A DNA stretch of 64,000 bases from Clostridia bacterium (GCA_017439085.1 JAFRTU010000007.1:124001-188000); one strand, 5' to 3'; numbered from the stretch's first letter, positions 17,812 to 26,449 are shown. Notes: generated from the sequence alone by a model not told the origin. Translations and numbers: made by a program.

Positions 17812-19818
17812 TCAGATCACTATGTACTTGTTGTTCTCGTCCTTTATCTTGTCTTCAACCTTTGTAAGAAGGGCATCGTAATCTTCTCTGAAATCCCTTT
17901 CCATAACAGAGAGCATCTGCTTTCCTTCCTCAAAGAGATCCATGTCCCTTAACAGATCTGCAAAAGCAAAGGTCATGTCTCCGTGCTGCTCGGTGCCGAA
18001 GAAGTTTCCGGTACCTCTGAATTCAAGGTCCTTCTTTGCTATATAGAAGCCGTCGTTCGAATCTTTAAGGACCTTGAGCCTTTCCATGCCGGCGCCGTCG
18101 CTTATGAGATAGCAGAAACTCTCTCTGCTGCCCCTGCCGACTCTTCCCCTCAGCTGATGGAGCTGGGCAAGTCCGAATCTGTCAGCGTTCTCGATTATCA
18201 TCATGGTGGCATCCTGCACGTCCACTCCAACTTCCACTACCGTGGTGGAGACAAGCATCCTTGTCTCCCCCGTCTTGAACCTCTGCATGATGTCCTGCTT
18301 TTCCTGGTTCTTCATCTTTCCGTGGATGAATTCTACAGGTATATCCGGATATCTCTTCCTCAGCTCCTCGTATACGTTCATTACGGAATTAGCGGGAAGC
18401 TCTTCGGACTCCTCAAGCAATGGGCAGACGATATATGCCTTCTCATCCTTCTCCCTTATCCTTCCGGCAGCCCAGTCATACATGTCCTCCCTCTTGTTCG
18501 GTCTCAGTATGAAAGTCTTTACAGGCATCCTTCCCTCAGGCATCTCGTCAAGAAGGGATATGTCGGCGTTCCCGTGCAGTATCATCGCAAGTGATCTCGG
18601 GATAGGAGTAGCCGACATTGAGATCTTGTGGATCCCTGGATAGCTGTTCATGAGGAAGCTCCTCTGCTCCACTCCGAACCTGTGCTGTTCATCTATTATC
18701 ATGAGTTTCAGTGCTCTGAAATCGAAATGCTCATAAAGTACGGCATGTGTTGAAATGAGCACCGACACTTTTCCTTCAGACAATAAGGAATTTAGTTCTT
18801 CATGTTCCTTTTTGCTCGCAGCGCCCTTGAGCAGTCTGACTTCGTCTCCGAATATATTCTTTGCGGTATTGTAGTGCTGCTCTGCAAGAAGGCTCGTCGG
18901 GGCAAGAATGAGGCTCTGGAGTCCGGCCTTTTTCATGGCATATACGCCAAAAAGGGCGACTGCGGTCTTTCCGGATCCGACATCTCCCTGTATCAGCCTG
19001 TTTGCGACCCTGTCCTTCCTTATATCCGATAGTATATCCTTCATGGCACGTATCTGGGCTCCGGTGCATTTAAAGGGCAGTAGAGACAGGAATTCATCCA
19101 ATACCGAGTCATCTATATCAACTCTCTTAGTCTCTTCCCTCTTGACTGCGGTCAGTTCAAGTGTCTTCAGGAATACGAGGATCTCCTTCAGGGAAAGGCT
19201 CCTCTTGGATCTTGACAGCTCATCCATGCTCTCCGGAAGATGCATGAATCTGTAATCGTCCTTCGAATGCAGTAGCCCGTATTCACTCAGGAAACCGTCT
19301 GAATACATGTCTTCATATTCAGCTGTTTCAAGAGCGTTTTTTATGATGGTCTTAAGCTTGTTCTGTGTTAGTCCGCTCGTAAGAGGATAATACGGTGCTA
19401 TCCCCCTCAGATTCTCTTCCTTTATCACCTCGGGGTTATCCATCTGGAGCTTCCTGTGGAAAGCCTTTGCCCTCCCGAGGAAATAATAGGTATCCCCTAT
19501 CTTATAGTTCTTGAAGAGATACGGGATATTGAAGATGTTTATCGTGAGAGTTCCGGTGCCGTCTGCAACGGTAAAGCTGAAGAGAGAGAAACCTCCCGTC
19601 CTCTTTATCCATCTCGGTGAAGATGTCACGGTCCCTTTGCATATGAGGAAAGAACCCTCGTCTGCTGCATAGATCGGGGTTATCTGGCTAAGATCCTTAT
19701 AGTATGCGGGCTTATGATCCAGAAGGTCTCCCACAGTAGCGATATCGAGCCTTGAGAGGACCGAAGCCATCTTCGGGCCTACGCCCTTAAGTTTTTCAAC
19801 AGGATCGGAAAATCTCAT
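17812..19818 (-). CDS. recG: ATP-dependent DNA helicase RecG
   Basis: Branch-migrating helicase that processes stalled forks and Holliday junctions. At 668 residues it is a normal length. The N-terminal wedge (OB fold) contains LKGVGPKMASVLSRL and the 'GTVTS' strand; the helicase core has Walker A QGDVGSGKTAVA near residue 280, the DEQH box IIDEQHRFGVEQR near residue 378, SATPIPRS, and the C-terminal motifs VVEVGVDVQDA and QLRGRVGRG. Its ATG follows the stop of the GNAT-flavodoxin gene with no gap. A recG gene near fakA/asp23 is a conserved arrangement in Bacillota. Confidence 0.97.
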   Translation of the reverse strand: MRFSDPVEKLKGVGPKMASVLSRLDIATVGDLLDHKPAYYKDLSQITPIYAADEGSFLICKGTVTSSPRWIKRTGGFSLFSFTVADGTGTLTINIFNIPYLFKNYKIGDTYYFLGRAKAFHRKLQMDNPEVIKEENLRGIAPYYPLTSGLTQNKLKTIIKNALETAEYEDMYSDGFLSEYGLLHSKDDYRFMHLPESMDELSRSKRSLSLKEILVFLKTLELTAVKREETKRVDIDDSVLDEFLSLLPFKCTGAQIRAMKDILSDIRKDRVANRLIQGDVGSGKTAVALFGVYAMKKAGLQSLILAPTSLLAEQHYNTAKNIFGDEVRLLKGAASKKEHEELNSLLSEGKVSVLISTHAVLYEHFDFRALKLMIIDEQHRFGVEQRSFLMNSYPGIHKISMSATPIPRSLAMILHGNADISLLDEMPEGRMPVKTFILRPNKREDMYDWAAGRIREKDEKAYIVCPLLEESEELPANSVMNVYEELRKRYPDIPVEFIHGKMKNQEKQDIMQRFKTGETRMLVSTTVVEVGVDVQDATMMIIENADRFGLAQLHQLRGRVGRGSRESFCYLISDGAGMERLKVLKDSNDGFYIAKKDLEFRGTGNFFGTEQHGDMTFAFADLLRDMDLFEEGKQMLSVMERDFREDYDALLTKVEDKIKDENNKYIVI

Positions 19819-20763
19819 TTATGCCTCTCTGTCCTTTTTTATACTTTCAGCAAATTCTCTTACCTTCTCCAGTGTCCCCTGCTGATCAGCAAGAGGATTC
19901 TTTAAAGAAAGTGTGTACCGAAGCTTTCCCGGGAACATCTCGGCGAGCTTCGAAAAACACTTTGAAGCATCCCCTCCGCCCGAGCATGCAACTGCTCCGA
20001 AGAATTTGTCCCTTACCCTTTCGTCCTTCAGGAAGTATGAGATAGCAGGCGGATAAGTACCCGCCCATATCGGGAACACCATTATAATCGTGTCATACGA
20101 ATACAGATCGCTCATAATGGGCTTTAATCCTGGATTCTCGTCAAAAATGGCGCTTTTCCCACCACTGAAGAACTTCATAAAGCCCTTTTTCGGGGGTTGC
20201 TTCTCCACTCTTAGCACTTCATGATCACAGTCGAGCTCTGAAGAGAGACTGATGGCCGTGAATGCGGAATTGCCTTCAAGAGAATAATATACGACCAGCA
20301 TCCCGTTGTTCAACGTCTTCTCCATGAGATAGTTATCTATGGTGACTCCGTTACGAACGACTTCATTTCTTCTTATCATCCTGTAGCCTATGCTCTCATA
20401 GAAAGGAACGGCCGTCTTTGAGGAATATACGAGATAGTGATTTCTTACGACCCTTTTCTCCAGTTCCTTAACTATGGCAGTCCCTATGCCGTTTCTGATA
20501 TGGTCCTTGTGCACATAAAGTCTCTGGAGGAGCCCGTCATCCTGCATGTCTCCGAATCCCAGGATCTTTCCATCTTCAATGCATACAAGAGAAGTGTTTT
20601 GAAGGAGAGACCTTGTCCAGGCCTCCTCATCTATCTTCCCGCTTGCCCAGGCATCTAACTGTTCAGGCGAGTAGTCGCTGATGCATACTGAATGTACAGT
20701 ATCATGAAAAAGAGCTGCCATCTCCTTAATATCGTCTTTTTCAAATCTCCTGAGCTCGTACAT
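19819..20763 (-). CDS. GNAT acetyltransferase-flavodoxin fusion protein
   Basis: A 314-residue two-domain protein. Residues 1 to about 150 are a GNAT domain: RLYVHKDHIRNGIGTAIVKEL carries the acetyl-CoA loop and YSSKTAVPFYESIGYRMI the C-terminal signature. Residues about 155-310 look like a flavodoxin: the strand MLVVYYSLEGNSAFTA resembles the FMN phosphate loop, and VFPIWAGTYPPAISYFLKD is the second FMN-contact region. An internal Met (NNGMLVVYYS) could start a separate flavodoxin, but the frame is continuous with no stop. It has its own likely promoter past the fakA terminator (TATAAT at 20810-20815) and runs straight into recG. The joint function is unknown. Confidence 0.8.
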   Translation of the reverse strand: MYELRRFEKDDIKEMAALFHDTVHSVCISDYSPEQLDAWASGKIDEEAWTRSLLQNTSLVCIEDGKILGFGDMQDDGLLQRLYVHKDHIRNGIGTAIVKELEKRVVRNHYLVYSSKTAVPFYESIGYRMIRRNEVVRNGVTIDNYLMEKTLNNGMLVVYYSLEGNSAFTAISLSSELDCDHEVLRVEKQPPKKGFMKFFSGGKSAIFDENPGLKPIMSDLYSYDTIIMVFPIWAGTYPPAISYFLKDERVRDKFFGAVACSGGGDASKCFSKLAEMFPGKLRYTLSLKNPLADQQGTLEKVREFAESIKKDREA

Positions 20764-20816
20764 GATAGTATCTCCATTTCTGATAATAATTAGTCAGATT
20801 CCATACTGATATTATA

Positions 20817-20851
20817 CAAAAAAAGAGCCATGAGCAAAAACTCACGGCTCT
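20817..20851 (-). terminator. Intrinsic terminator of fakA
   Basis: AGAGCCGTGAG and CTCATGGCTCT (minus strand) pair with one mismatch around TTTTTG, followed by a run of seven T, 16 bases after the fakA stop. Confidence 0.85.
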
Positions 20852-20866
20852 ATAAATCACATCATG

Positions 20867-22465
20867 TCATTCGACAGAGATTATGAACTGGTATACAGGC
20901 TGTCCGCCCTTTAGTACCTCTATGTCGAAATCATCGTACTTTTCTTCGAGTTCCTCTGCAAAGGCATTTGCCTCTTCCTCAGTCACTCCGTCTCCGTAAT
21001 AGAGGGAGATCACGGAATCGTCTTCATCCACTATCATATCAAGAAGCGAATCAAGAGCTGTGGCTATATCGTCTCCGTGGGATACTATTTCATCCTCGCT
21101 GAGTCCTATGTATTCACCTTCCCTGACCTCGAAATCGGATCCGACTATCTTGCTGTCTCTGACGGCGGTCGTAATAAGTCCCGATTTCACGTCCTTCAAG
21201 GAATTCTTCATGTTCTCAACATTGACTTCAGCAGATTCTTCTTCATTATAGTTAAGAAGTGCGGCAAGTCCCTGCGGGAAAGACCTGGACGGAACCACGC
21301 TCACGGTCTTGTTGGTAAGATCTCCTGCCTGCTCTGCAGCAAGTATGATGTTCTTGTTGTTCGGAAGAATGATTATGTTATTGGAGGGAGCATTCTCTAT
21401 GGCCTTAAGGATATCCTCTGTGCTCGGGTTCATGGACTGTCCTCCGCTAACGAGCTCATCCACGTTATAGTCCTTAAGAATGTCTCCAAGCCCCTTTCCT
21501 GCACATACCGCTATGATGGCGATATTCTTAAGAGGCTTGTCCATATTATCGATGGAGATCCTTGAAAGCTGTCCGAGAGCCAGCCCTTCAGCTAGGACCC
21601 TGTCAGGCTCATTGGTATACATCGAAAGCCTGATCATCTCAGAATCATCGACTATGACAAGGGTCTTCTCATCTCCGTGTCTTATGACCTTTCTCCTCAG
21701 TCTGTCAGCCACGTTGATCTCATTATTGAAATCGGTCAGAGCATACTTGATGAGATAGCTGTAATGCTTGTCAGGAACAAGTGTCTCTGTTTCTGCTGCA
21801 GCCTCATTGCCGGCTATCTCAAGATTAAGCTCATCAAATACGGTCTCACCGTTGATGGCCATCCTGAAACCCTGGTAGATCGTTATGAGGCCTGCTCCGC
21901 CTGCGTCCACAACACCTGCTTCCTTAAGTACCGGGAGCTGTTCAGGTGTCCTTGACAGAGCCTCCTGTCCTTTTGCAAGTATGGCATCGAGGAAAGTATT
22001 GATATCTGCGTTCTTCTCTGCCTGAACGAGAGCCTCGTCAGCCATTGCCTTTGCTACGGTAAGGATGGTTCCTTCCTTCGGCTTCATGACTGCCCTGTAT
22101 GCAGACTCCACGCCCTTGTTTACGGCATCGGCGAAATCCTTGACGTCTATCTCCTCTTTAGTAACGGGGATGGCCTTGGTGAAGCCTCTGAAGAGCTGTG
22201 AAGTGATGACGCCGGAGTTTCCTCTAGCGCCTCTTAATGCACCGTTACCCATTGCCTTGGCAAGAGGACCGACAGTAGTAGCGGTCGAATTATTGACCTC
22301 AGTGACTGCGGAAACAACGGTAAGAGACATGTTCGTGCCGGTATCTCCGTCTGGGACCGGGAACACGTTAAGGTCGTTTATTATTTCTTTATTGTGTTCA
22401 AGTGAATTAGCGGCCGCGATGACCATCTTGCGGAACATCTCGGCATTTATAGTTGTTAAAGCCAA
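20867..22465 (-). CDS. fakA: Fatty acid kinase catalytic subunit FakA (DhaL/DAK2 domain, YloV)
   Basis: Phosphorylates fatty acids held by a FakB (DegV) protein so that exogenous or recycled acyl chains enter phospholipid synthesis. The 532-residue protein has a DhaL nucleotide-binding domain at the N-terminus (NDLNVFPVPDGDTGTNMSLT near residue 32, with the metal-binding Asp residues, and GNSGVI), a middle domain, and a C-terminal YloV domain. Translation starts at a TTG with GGGAGG eight bases upstream; no ATG fits. It follows asp23 by 28 bases. A DegV/FakB candidate is encoded at 49492-50352. Confidence 0.94.
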   Translation of the reverse strand: MALTTINAEMFRKMVIAAANSLEHNKEIINDLNVFPVPDGDTGTNMSLTVVSAVTEVNNSTATTVGPLAKAMGNGALRGARGNSGVITSQLFRGFTKAIPVTKEEIDVKDFADAVNKGVESAYRAVMKPKEGTILTVAKAMADEALVQAEKNADINTFLDAILAKGQEALSRTPEQLPVLKEAGVVDAGGAGLITIYQGFRMAINGETVFDELNLEIAGNEAAAETETLVPDKHYSYLIKYALTDFNNEINVADRLRRKVIRHGDEKTLVIVDDSEMIRLSMYTNEPDRVLAEGLALGQLSRISIDNMDKPLKNIAIIAVCAGKGLGDILKDYNVDELVSGGQSMNPSTEDILKAIENAPSNNIIILPNNKNIILAAEQAGDLTNKTVSVVPSRSFPQGLAALLNYNEEESAEVNVENMKNSLKDVKSGLITTAVRDSKIVGSDFEVREGEYIGLSEDEIVSHGDDIATALDSLLDMIVDEDDSVISLYYGDGVTEEEANAFAEELEEKYDDFDIEVLKGGQPVYQFIISVE

Positions 22466-22493
22466 ATCTTTATCCTCCCGGGATCAGTTAGCG

Positions 22494-22856
22494 TCACTTC
22501 TGTACGCGGATTCCGCTGACGTTTACGTTGATCTCGTTGATAACAAGACCTGTCGTGCTCTCGACCTTGTACTTGACGGTGTTCTGTATGCTGCTTGCAG
22601 AAGCTATCACAGAGATACCATACTGCACGATGATGAAGAGATCTATCTTGAGGGAATGATCGTCATTAACCACGATCTTGACACCCTTCTTCAGATTGTC
22701 TCTGCCGAGCAGTTCGGAGAAACCGTCAGACATCTTCTGCTGGGATGCCATTCCCACCACTCCGTAGCACTCCGTAGCTGCGAGTCCTGCGAGAGAAGCG
22801 ATGAAGTCCTCGGTATAAACCATATTGCCGAGTTCACTATTCAATACAGCGTTCAT
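22494..22856 (-). CDS. Asp23/Gls24 family envelope stress protein
   Basis: A 120-residue protein of the Asp23/Gls24 (YloU/AmaP-associated) family, which anchors near the membrane in other Bacillota and reports on envelope stress. The start region NTEL-like VLNSELGNMVYTEDFIASLAGLAATECYGVVGM and the VNVSGIRVQ ending are typical. It precedes fakA, the conserved yloU-yloV pairing. A strong promoter (22901-22929) lies about 45 bases upstream and the ATG is preceded by AAGGAG. Confidence 0.92.
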   Translation of the reverse strand: MNAVLNSELGNMVYTEDFIASLAGLAATECYGVVGMASQQKMSDGFSELLGRDNLKKGVKIVVNDDHSLKIDLFIIVQYGISVIASASSIQNTVKYKVESTTGLVINEINVNVSGIRVQK

Positions 22857-22900
22857 AGAATTAACTCCTTATATACTGAATCGTATTCTTGGTTTTCATA

Positions 22901-22929
22901 ATTATATATGTATGGCCCTGTTTTTTCAA
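22901..22929 (-). promoter_or_regulatory. Sigma-A promoter of asp23-fakA
   Basis: On the minus strand: TTGAAA (22924-22929), a 17-base spacer, and a perfect TATAAT (22901-22906), about 45 bases before the asp23 ATG. Confidence 0.82.
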
Positions 22930-23000
22930 GGTCACCTATATGATACCCCCCTGCCTCGTCCTTGAAACAGAACCACCCGCATCGTAGTTTCCACGAGTCT

Positions 23001-23027
23001 GTTAATCACATCATATGATGTGGTAAC
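23001..23027. promoter_or_regulatory. Long palindrome between divergent asp23 and rpmB
   Basis: CACATCATATGATGTG at 23007-23022 is a perfect 16-bp palindrome, with further outer matches GTTA (23001-23004) and TAAC (23024-23027). It lies in the 305-base divergent region, roughly 75-110 bases from either promoter. It looks like an operator for a dimeric regulator; I cannot name the protein. Confidence 0.5.
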
Positions 23028-23033
23028 ATATAT

Positions 23034-23085
23034 GCACGGAAGGTTTTTCGGAAGTCTGGATCTGTAGAAAAATTTTCTTCCGTGC
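23034..23085. repeat. Large inverted repeat upstream of the rpmB promoter
   Basis: GCACGGAAG (23034-23042) and CTTCCGTGC (23077-23085) are perfect 9-bp arms, with inner arms TTTTC and GAAAA. The element ends 4 bases before the rpmB -35 box, so it is outside both predicted transcripts unless another promoter exists. Confidence 0.5.
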
Positions 23086-23089
23086 CATC

Positions 23090-23118
23090 TTGATTTTGAT
23101 TATTCCTTTTGGTAATAT
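23090..23118 (+). promoter_or_regulatory. Sigma-A promoter of rpmB
   Basis: TTGATT at 23090-23095, a 17-base spacer, and TAATAT at 23113-23118, 44 bases before the ATG. Confidence 0.75.
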
Positions 23119-23161
23119 ATCAAATGTTGTAAAGAAATCATGCAAGGAGGAGGTGTGAGAA

Positions 23162-23353
23162 ATGGCTAAATTTTGTGAAGTATGCCACAAGGGAGTTGTT
23201 TCCGGAAATAATGTTTCCCACTCCAACAGAAGAACAAAAAGAAAATGGGCTCCTAACGTACAGAGAGTAAAGGTTATAGAGAACGGAACAGTAGCTAGAA
23301 AGTATGTATGCACTCGTTGCCTGCGTTCCGGACTTGTACAGCGCTCTGTCTGA
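23162..23353 (+). CDS. rpmB: Large ribosomal subunit protein bL28
   Basis: A 63-residue ribosomal protein. It starts MAKFCEVCHKGVVSGNNVSHSN and ends with VCTRCLRSG, so both Cys pairs of the zinc-binding (C+) form of bL28 are kept. SNRRTKRKWAPN is the conserved basic core. AAGGAGGAGGT precedes the ATG. It is monocistronic in appearance, with its own promoter and a terminator, though the DUF3842 gene follows closely and may be read through. Divergent placement beside asp23-fakA is common in Bacillota. Confidence 0.97.
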   Translation: MAKFCEVCHKGVVSGNNVSHSNRRTKRKWAPNVQRVKVIENGTVARKYVCTRCLRSGLVQRSV

Positions 23354-23383
23354 TTTTTGCAATATTTTAATTTTGTTATAGAG

Positions 23384-23414
23384 TACGGCGGGAACAATAC
23401 CTGCCGTATTTTAT
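23384..23414 (+). terminator. Intrinsic terminator of rpmB
   Basis: TACGGCGGG (23384-23392) pairs with CCTGCCGTA (23400-23408) with one wobble, followed by TTTTATT; only 7 bases precede the Shine-Dalgarno of the next gene. Confidence 0.75.
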
Positions 23415-23431
23415 TACACAGGAGAATCATG

Positions 23432-23836
23432 ATGAAGATAATGATAATTGACGGTCAGGGAGGTAGGATCGGAAAGATACTGGTGGAAGAACTCTTAAAG
23501 AAGGATCTCCCCTGTTCCCTCCTTGTTATAGGTACTAACGCTCTTGCGACTGCTGCCATGCTGAAAGGCGGAGCCCAGGAGGCTGCAACGGGCGAGAACC
23601 CCGTGATCTTCAATGCGCCTGATATGGACTATATACTGGGGCCCATAGGCATCTGCCTTGCCAATTCCCTTAACGGGGAGATCACGCCCAGAATGGCTGA
23701 GGCCGTATCCTCTTCAAGGGCCAGAAAGATCCTCATACCCATGAGCAAGTGCAACCATTTCGTGGCAGGAACGGATACCTCCCTTCCCCTGAACGAACTC
23801 ATAAGGATCGCGATAAACGAAATCAAGATTGTATGA
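23432..23836 (+). CDS. DUF3842 family protein
   Basis: A 134-residue protein of a conserved clostridial family without a known reaction. It begins with a Rossmann-like strand and glycine loop (KIMIIDGQGGRIGK), then VIGTNALATAAMLKGGAQEAATGENP, GPIGICLANSLNGEITPRMAEAVSSS and KILIPMSKCNHFVAGT, all typical of DUF3842. The fold suggests nucleotide or dinucleotide binding, which is inference. GGAG lies seven bases before the ATG at 23432 (an ATG at 23429 is equally in frame). It is separated from rpmB by a terminator whose read-through could express it. Confidence 0.82.
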   Translation: MKIMIIDGQGGRIGKILVEELLKKDLPCSLLVIGTNALATAAMLKGGAQEAATGENPVIFNAPDMDYILGPIGICLANSLNGEITPRMAEAVSSSRARKILIPMSKCNHFVAGTDTSLPLNELIRIAINEIKIV

Positions 23837-23890
23837 TTACATCAGTGACAAAAAATGATGTACTTCCGGTCTGAACTGTAAAAAATAGAC

Positions 23891-23928
23891 AAGAACTCGT
23901 TTTTGAAAATGCCCAAAAACGAGTTCTT
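23891..23928 (+). terminator. Bidirectional terminator between convergent genes
   Basis: AAGAACTCGTTTTTG (23891-23905) pairs perfectly with CAAAAACGAGTTCTT (23914-23928); A and T flanks serve the DUF3842 gene and the convergent gene at 23953. Confidence 0.85.
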
Positions 23929-23952
23929 ATTAAATCTCAATCATATATTTTC

Positions 23953-24762
23953 TCAGGCAGGAAGATCCTCCTCCAGGACCCTGTAGTCATCCGTTTCTCC
24001 CAGAAGATTTATAAACTCATATTTATCGTTAAATATGATGTTGTGCACTTTATAATCCGTATCATCCTCCATTATCCATTCGATCATGAGTATTCCCTCT
24101 TTTAGATAATAAACAGATGTTAACGGGCAGCCCTGCTCTATACGATTCACTGTGGCTATCGTATTTATGTGATATATGTCGGTAAACATATTCCTGTAGA
24201 GCGTCGTTACTGGATCGATGCTCTCTACCTCAGTCATATCATCGCCTATCTCGATATCTTTGAAATCATCAATGGAATTCACTTTACCGATGACAAGCGG
24301 AAAACCGTATGGGGTCTCCATTTCATTCTTACTTTTTGATAAAAACAGATATAGAGAATATCCAGTATCGGTCTTATACATTAGGTAGCAGGAATCGTCA
24401 TCTCTTGTCCTGATCGCTGTAGTAGGAAATGTATGTAATATCCCATCTGTCCCCATCTGACGGGCATTCTGATATCTGAATAATGAACAGTCGATCCCTA
24501 TCCAGAAAACTCCATTCGTCTCATATATGAGATCATTTTCCAAATAAACAGGGACATCATAAATAGGCTCGGTAACAGGGTCAGATTGTTCTATAACAGA
24601 TTGTTTATCAGAAACCATATCATCGATGCTGACAACCAAAGATGGCGATTCGCCTTCTTCAAGTTTAACTCTTCTTTTGACCTCTATAGCTCCATGTATT
24701 ATGGGAATAAATATCAACAGCAAGACTACCACTACTGCAATTGTTATAGTTGACTTTTTCAT
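23953..24762 (-). CDS. Membrane-anchored extracytoplasmic protein of unknown function
   Basis: A 269-residue protein that I do not recognise. An N-terminal anchor or uncleaved signal (about residues 4-26, ITIAVVVVLLLIFIPIIHGAI) is followed by a short basic patch and an acidic, probably extracytoplasmic domain of mixed strand character. There is no lipobox and no metal-binding motif. The ATG at 24762 is chosen over one 12 bases earlier because GAGG lies seven bases upstream. It is transcribed alone. Its codon use is more A/T-rich than nearby housekeeping genes. Confidence 0.72.
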   Translation of the reverse strand: MKKSTITIAVVVVLLLIFIPIIHGAIEVKRRVKLEEGESPSLVVSIDDMVSDKQSVIEQSDPVTEPIYDVPVYLENDLIYETNGVFWIGIDCSLFRYQNARQMGTDGILHTFPTTAIRTRDDDSCYLMYKTDTGYSLYLFLSKSKNEMETPYGFPLVIGKVNSIDDFKDIEIGDDMTEVESIDPVTTLYRNMFTDIYHINTIATVNRIEQGCPLTSVYYLKEGILMIEWIMEDDTDYKVHNIIFNDKYEFINLLGETDDYRVLEEDLPA

Positions 24763-24904
24763 AGTAAACCTCATTGTATTTTTTACCGGTTAACCGTTCT
24801 TTTATCCTAAATCTTATAATAAACATAACATATTTAATAATATAATTCTAGCGCTCCAATTGTGTCCAAATTATGACAACATTATTAATAATTTACTTTA
24901 CAAA

Positions 24905-24929
24905 AAAATACCCTTGGGGTATTTTATTA
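24905..24929 (+). terminator. Leader hairpin upstream of the NCS2 permease
   Basis: AAAATACCC (24905-24913) and GGGTATTTT (24917-24925) pair around a 3-base loop, followed by a T-rich tail. A possible promoter (TTGTGT, 17 bases, TATTAA) lies upstream, so the hairpin would be in the 5' leader of the permease mRNA, 35 bases before the ATG, and could act as an attenuator. I find no known riboswitch aptamer in the leader. Confidence 0.45.
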
Positions 24930-24963
24930 GAGATAGTTTTAAAACAACAAAAGGAGTTTCACA

Positions 24964-26367
24964 ATGGCAAAGAATGAAAAAAAATTGGGATATCTGCCTG
25001 ACGAACGACCACCGTTCATCAAGCTCCTGTTATTTGCAATCCAGCAGATAATAGTCATGTTCCCGGCAACAGTCACAGTTGCTCTCATCACTAATTTTCA
25101 TATTTCCACAACGATCTTTGCAAGCGGACTTGCAACCATCTGCTTCCTCCTCATAACAGGAAGGAAGATCCCGCTCTACTACGGTTCCAGCTTCTCATAT
25201 ATCTCAGCAATACTGGGAATAATGGCTGCCAAGGCTGCTGAAGGAGCTGATCTCAATGCTCAGATCTCCTATGCAACATTCGGAGTTATTATGAGCGGAT
25301 TCGTATCCATCATCGCAGGCTTCCTCGTGAACTGGGCCGGCCGTGACGTCATCGAGAAGATCCTTCCCCCGACGATCACAGGACCTATCGCCATGATCAT
25401 AGGACTTACCCTTGCAACGAACGCCATCGGAGACGCAAGCTCTGTGGCTATCGATTCCATGGGAACACCTGCAACAGAGGCTGCAAACGCTCAGAACCTC
25501 GCATGGATATGCTCACTTGTAACACTTCTTACTACGATATTCCTTTCAGTGTATCTCAAGGGATTCCTCGGACAGCTTCCGCTGCTCTTCGGACCTATAG
25601 TAGGATGCATCGTTGCACTGATCATCAAGCTCACGACCGGCGTCAGCCTGTTCAGAGTACTTCCTGAAGGAGCAGCTACAAGCATCTTCGCTCTGCCCGA
25701 GTTCGTATTGCCGACGCCATCCTGGGAAGCCGTTGCGGCTATCATGCCGATAGCAATTGCTACGATCCCTGAGTCATCGGCACATATCTATCAGCTCGAC
25801 ATATATGTCAACAACCTGGCTAAGGAGAAGAATTCCGATAAGAAGTACAACATAGCTGATCTTTTAGGCCTCAACCTCATCGGTGACGGTATCGGCGACA
25901 TCATCGCCGCAGGAGTAGGCGGACCTGCCGGAACGAACTATGGTGAGAACATCTCCACCATGGCAATCACGAAGGTCTTCTCAGTACCTGTGCTCATGTG
26001 TGCTTCCATCCTTGCAATGATCATCTCCTGCTTCACACCTCTTGTGAATGCGATCTATGCTATTCCTACCTCCGTTCTCGGCGGACTTGAAGTATACCTC
26101 TTCGGAGCTATCGCTGCACAGGGAATCGCAATCCTCATTGACAAGAATGCAGACATGTTCAGCGCCAAGAACATCGCGGTCATCGCTTCAATCATGGTAA
26201 TCGGAATCGGCGGAAACTACGGATTCCCGAATGGTATGATCCCGTTCTTCGGTATCAACATCCCATGCATCGCAGGCGCATCCATATTCGGTATCATCCT
26301 GAACCTTGTCCTCTCCATCGGTGAGAAGAAGAAAGAAGAAGTCAAGGAAGAAGCTGACGCTGAATAA
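24964..26367 (+). CDS. Uracil/xanthine permease family (NCS2) transporter
   Basis: A 467-residue integral membrane protein with about 14 hydrophobic segments and a short charged C-terminus. It carries NCS2 marks: PATVTVALITNFHIS near the N-terminus, ITGRKIPLYYGSSFSYI, the long substrate-site helix region ATIPESSAHIYQLD, and GDGIGDIIAAGVGGPAGTNYGENIS near residue 305. The uracil-permease subgroup is the closest fit (UraA-like), but xanthine or other bases are possible. AAGGAG precedes the ATG. It is monocistronic with a strong terminator. Confidence 0.9.
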   Translation: MAKNEKKLGYLPDERPPFIKLLLFAIQQIIVMFPATVTVALITNFHISTTIFASGLATICFLLITGRKIPLYYGSSFSYISAILGIMAAKAAEGADLNAQISYATFGVIMSGFVSIIAGFLVNWAGRDVIEKILPPTITGPIAMIIGLTLATNAIGDASSVAIDSMGTPATEAANAQNLAWICSLVTLLTTIFLSVYLKGFLGQLPLLFGPIVGCIVALIIKLTTGVSLFRVLPEGAATSIFALPEFVLPTPSWEAVAAIMPIAIATIPESSAHIYQLDIYVNNLAKEKNSDKKYNIADLLGLNLIGDGIGDIIAAGVGGPAGTNYGENISTMAITKVFSVPVLMCASILAMIISCFTPLVNAIYAIPTSVLGGLEVYLFGAIAAQGIAILIDKNADMFSAKNIAVIASIMVIGIGGNYGFPNGMIPFFGINIPCIAGASIFGIILNLVLSIGEKKKEEVKEEADAE

Positions 26368-26449
26368 ATCATATGGTTCTTTCAATATGAAACGGCTCTG
26401 AGACTGCGGATCGCATAACCGACCGCCAAGCCGCTTTCGGAGTATAAAA

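Noticed and set aside
24780..24963. Purine, preQ1 or other known riboswitch before the NCS2 permease
   Set aside because: The leader lacks the conserved aptamer sequences of these classes; only a terminator-like hairpin is seen.
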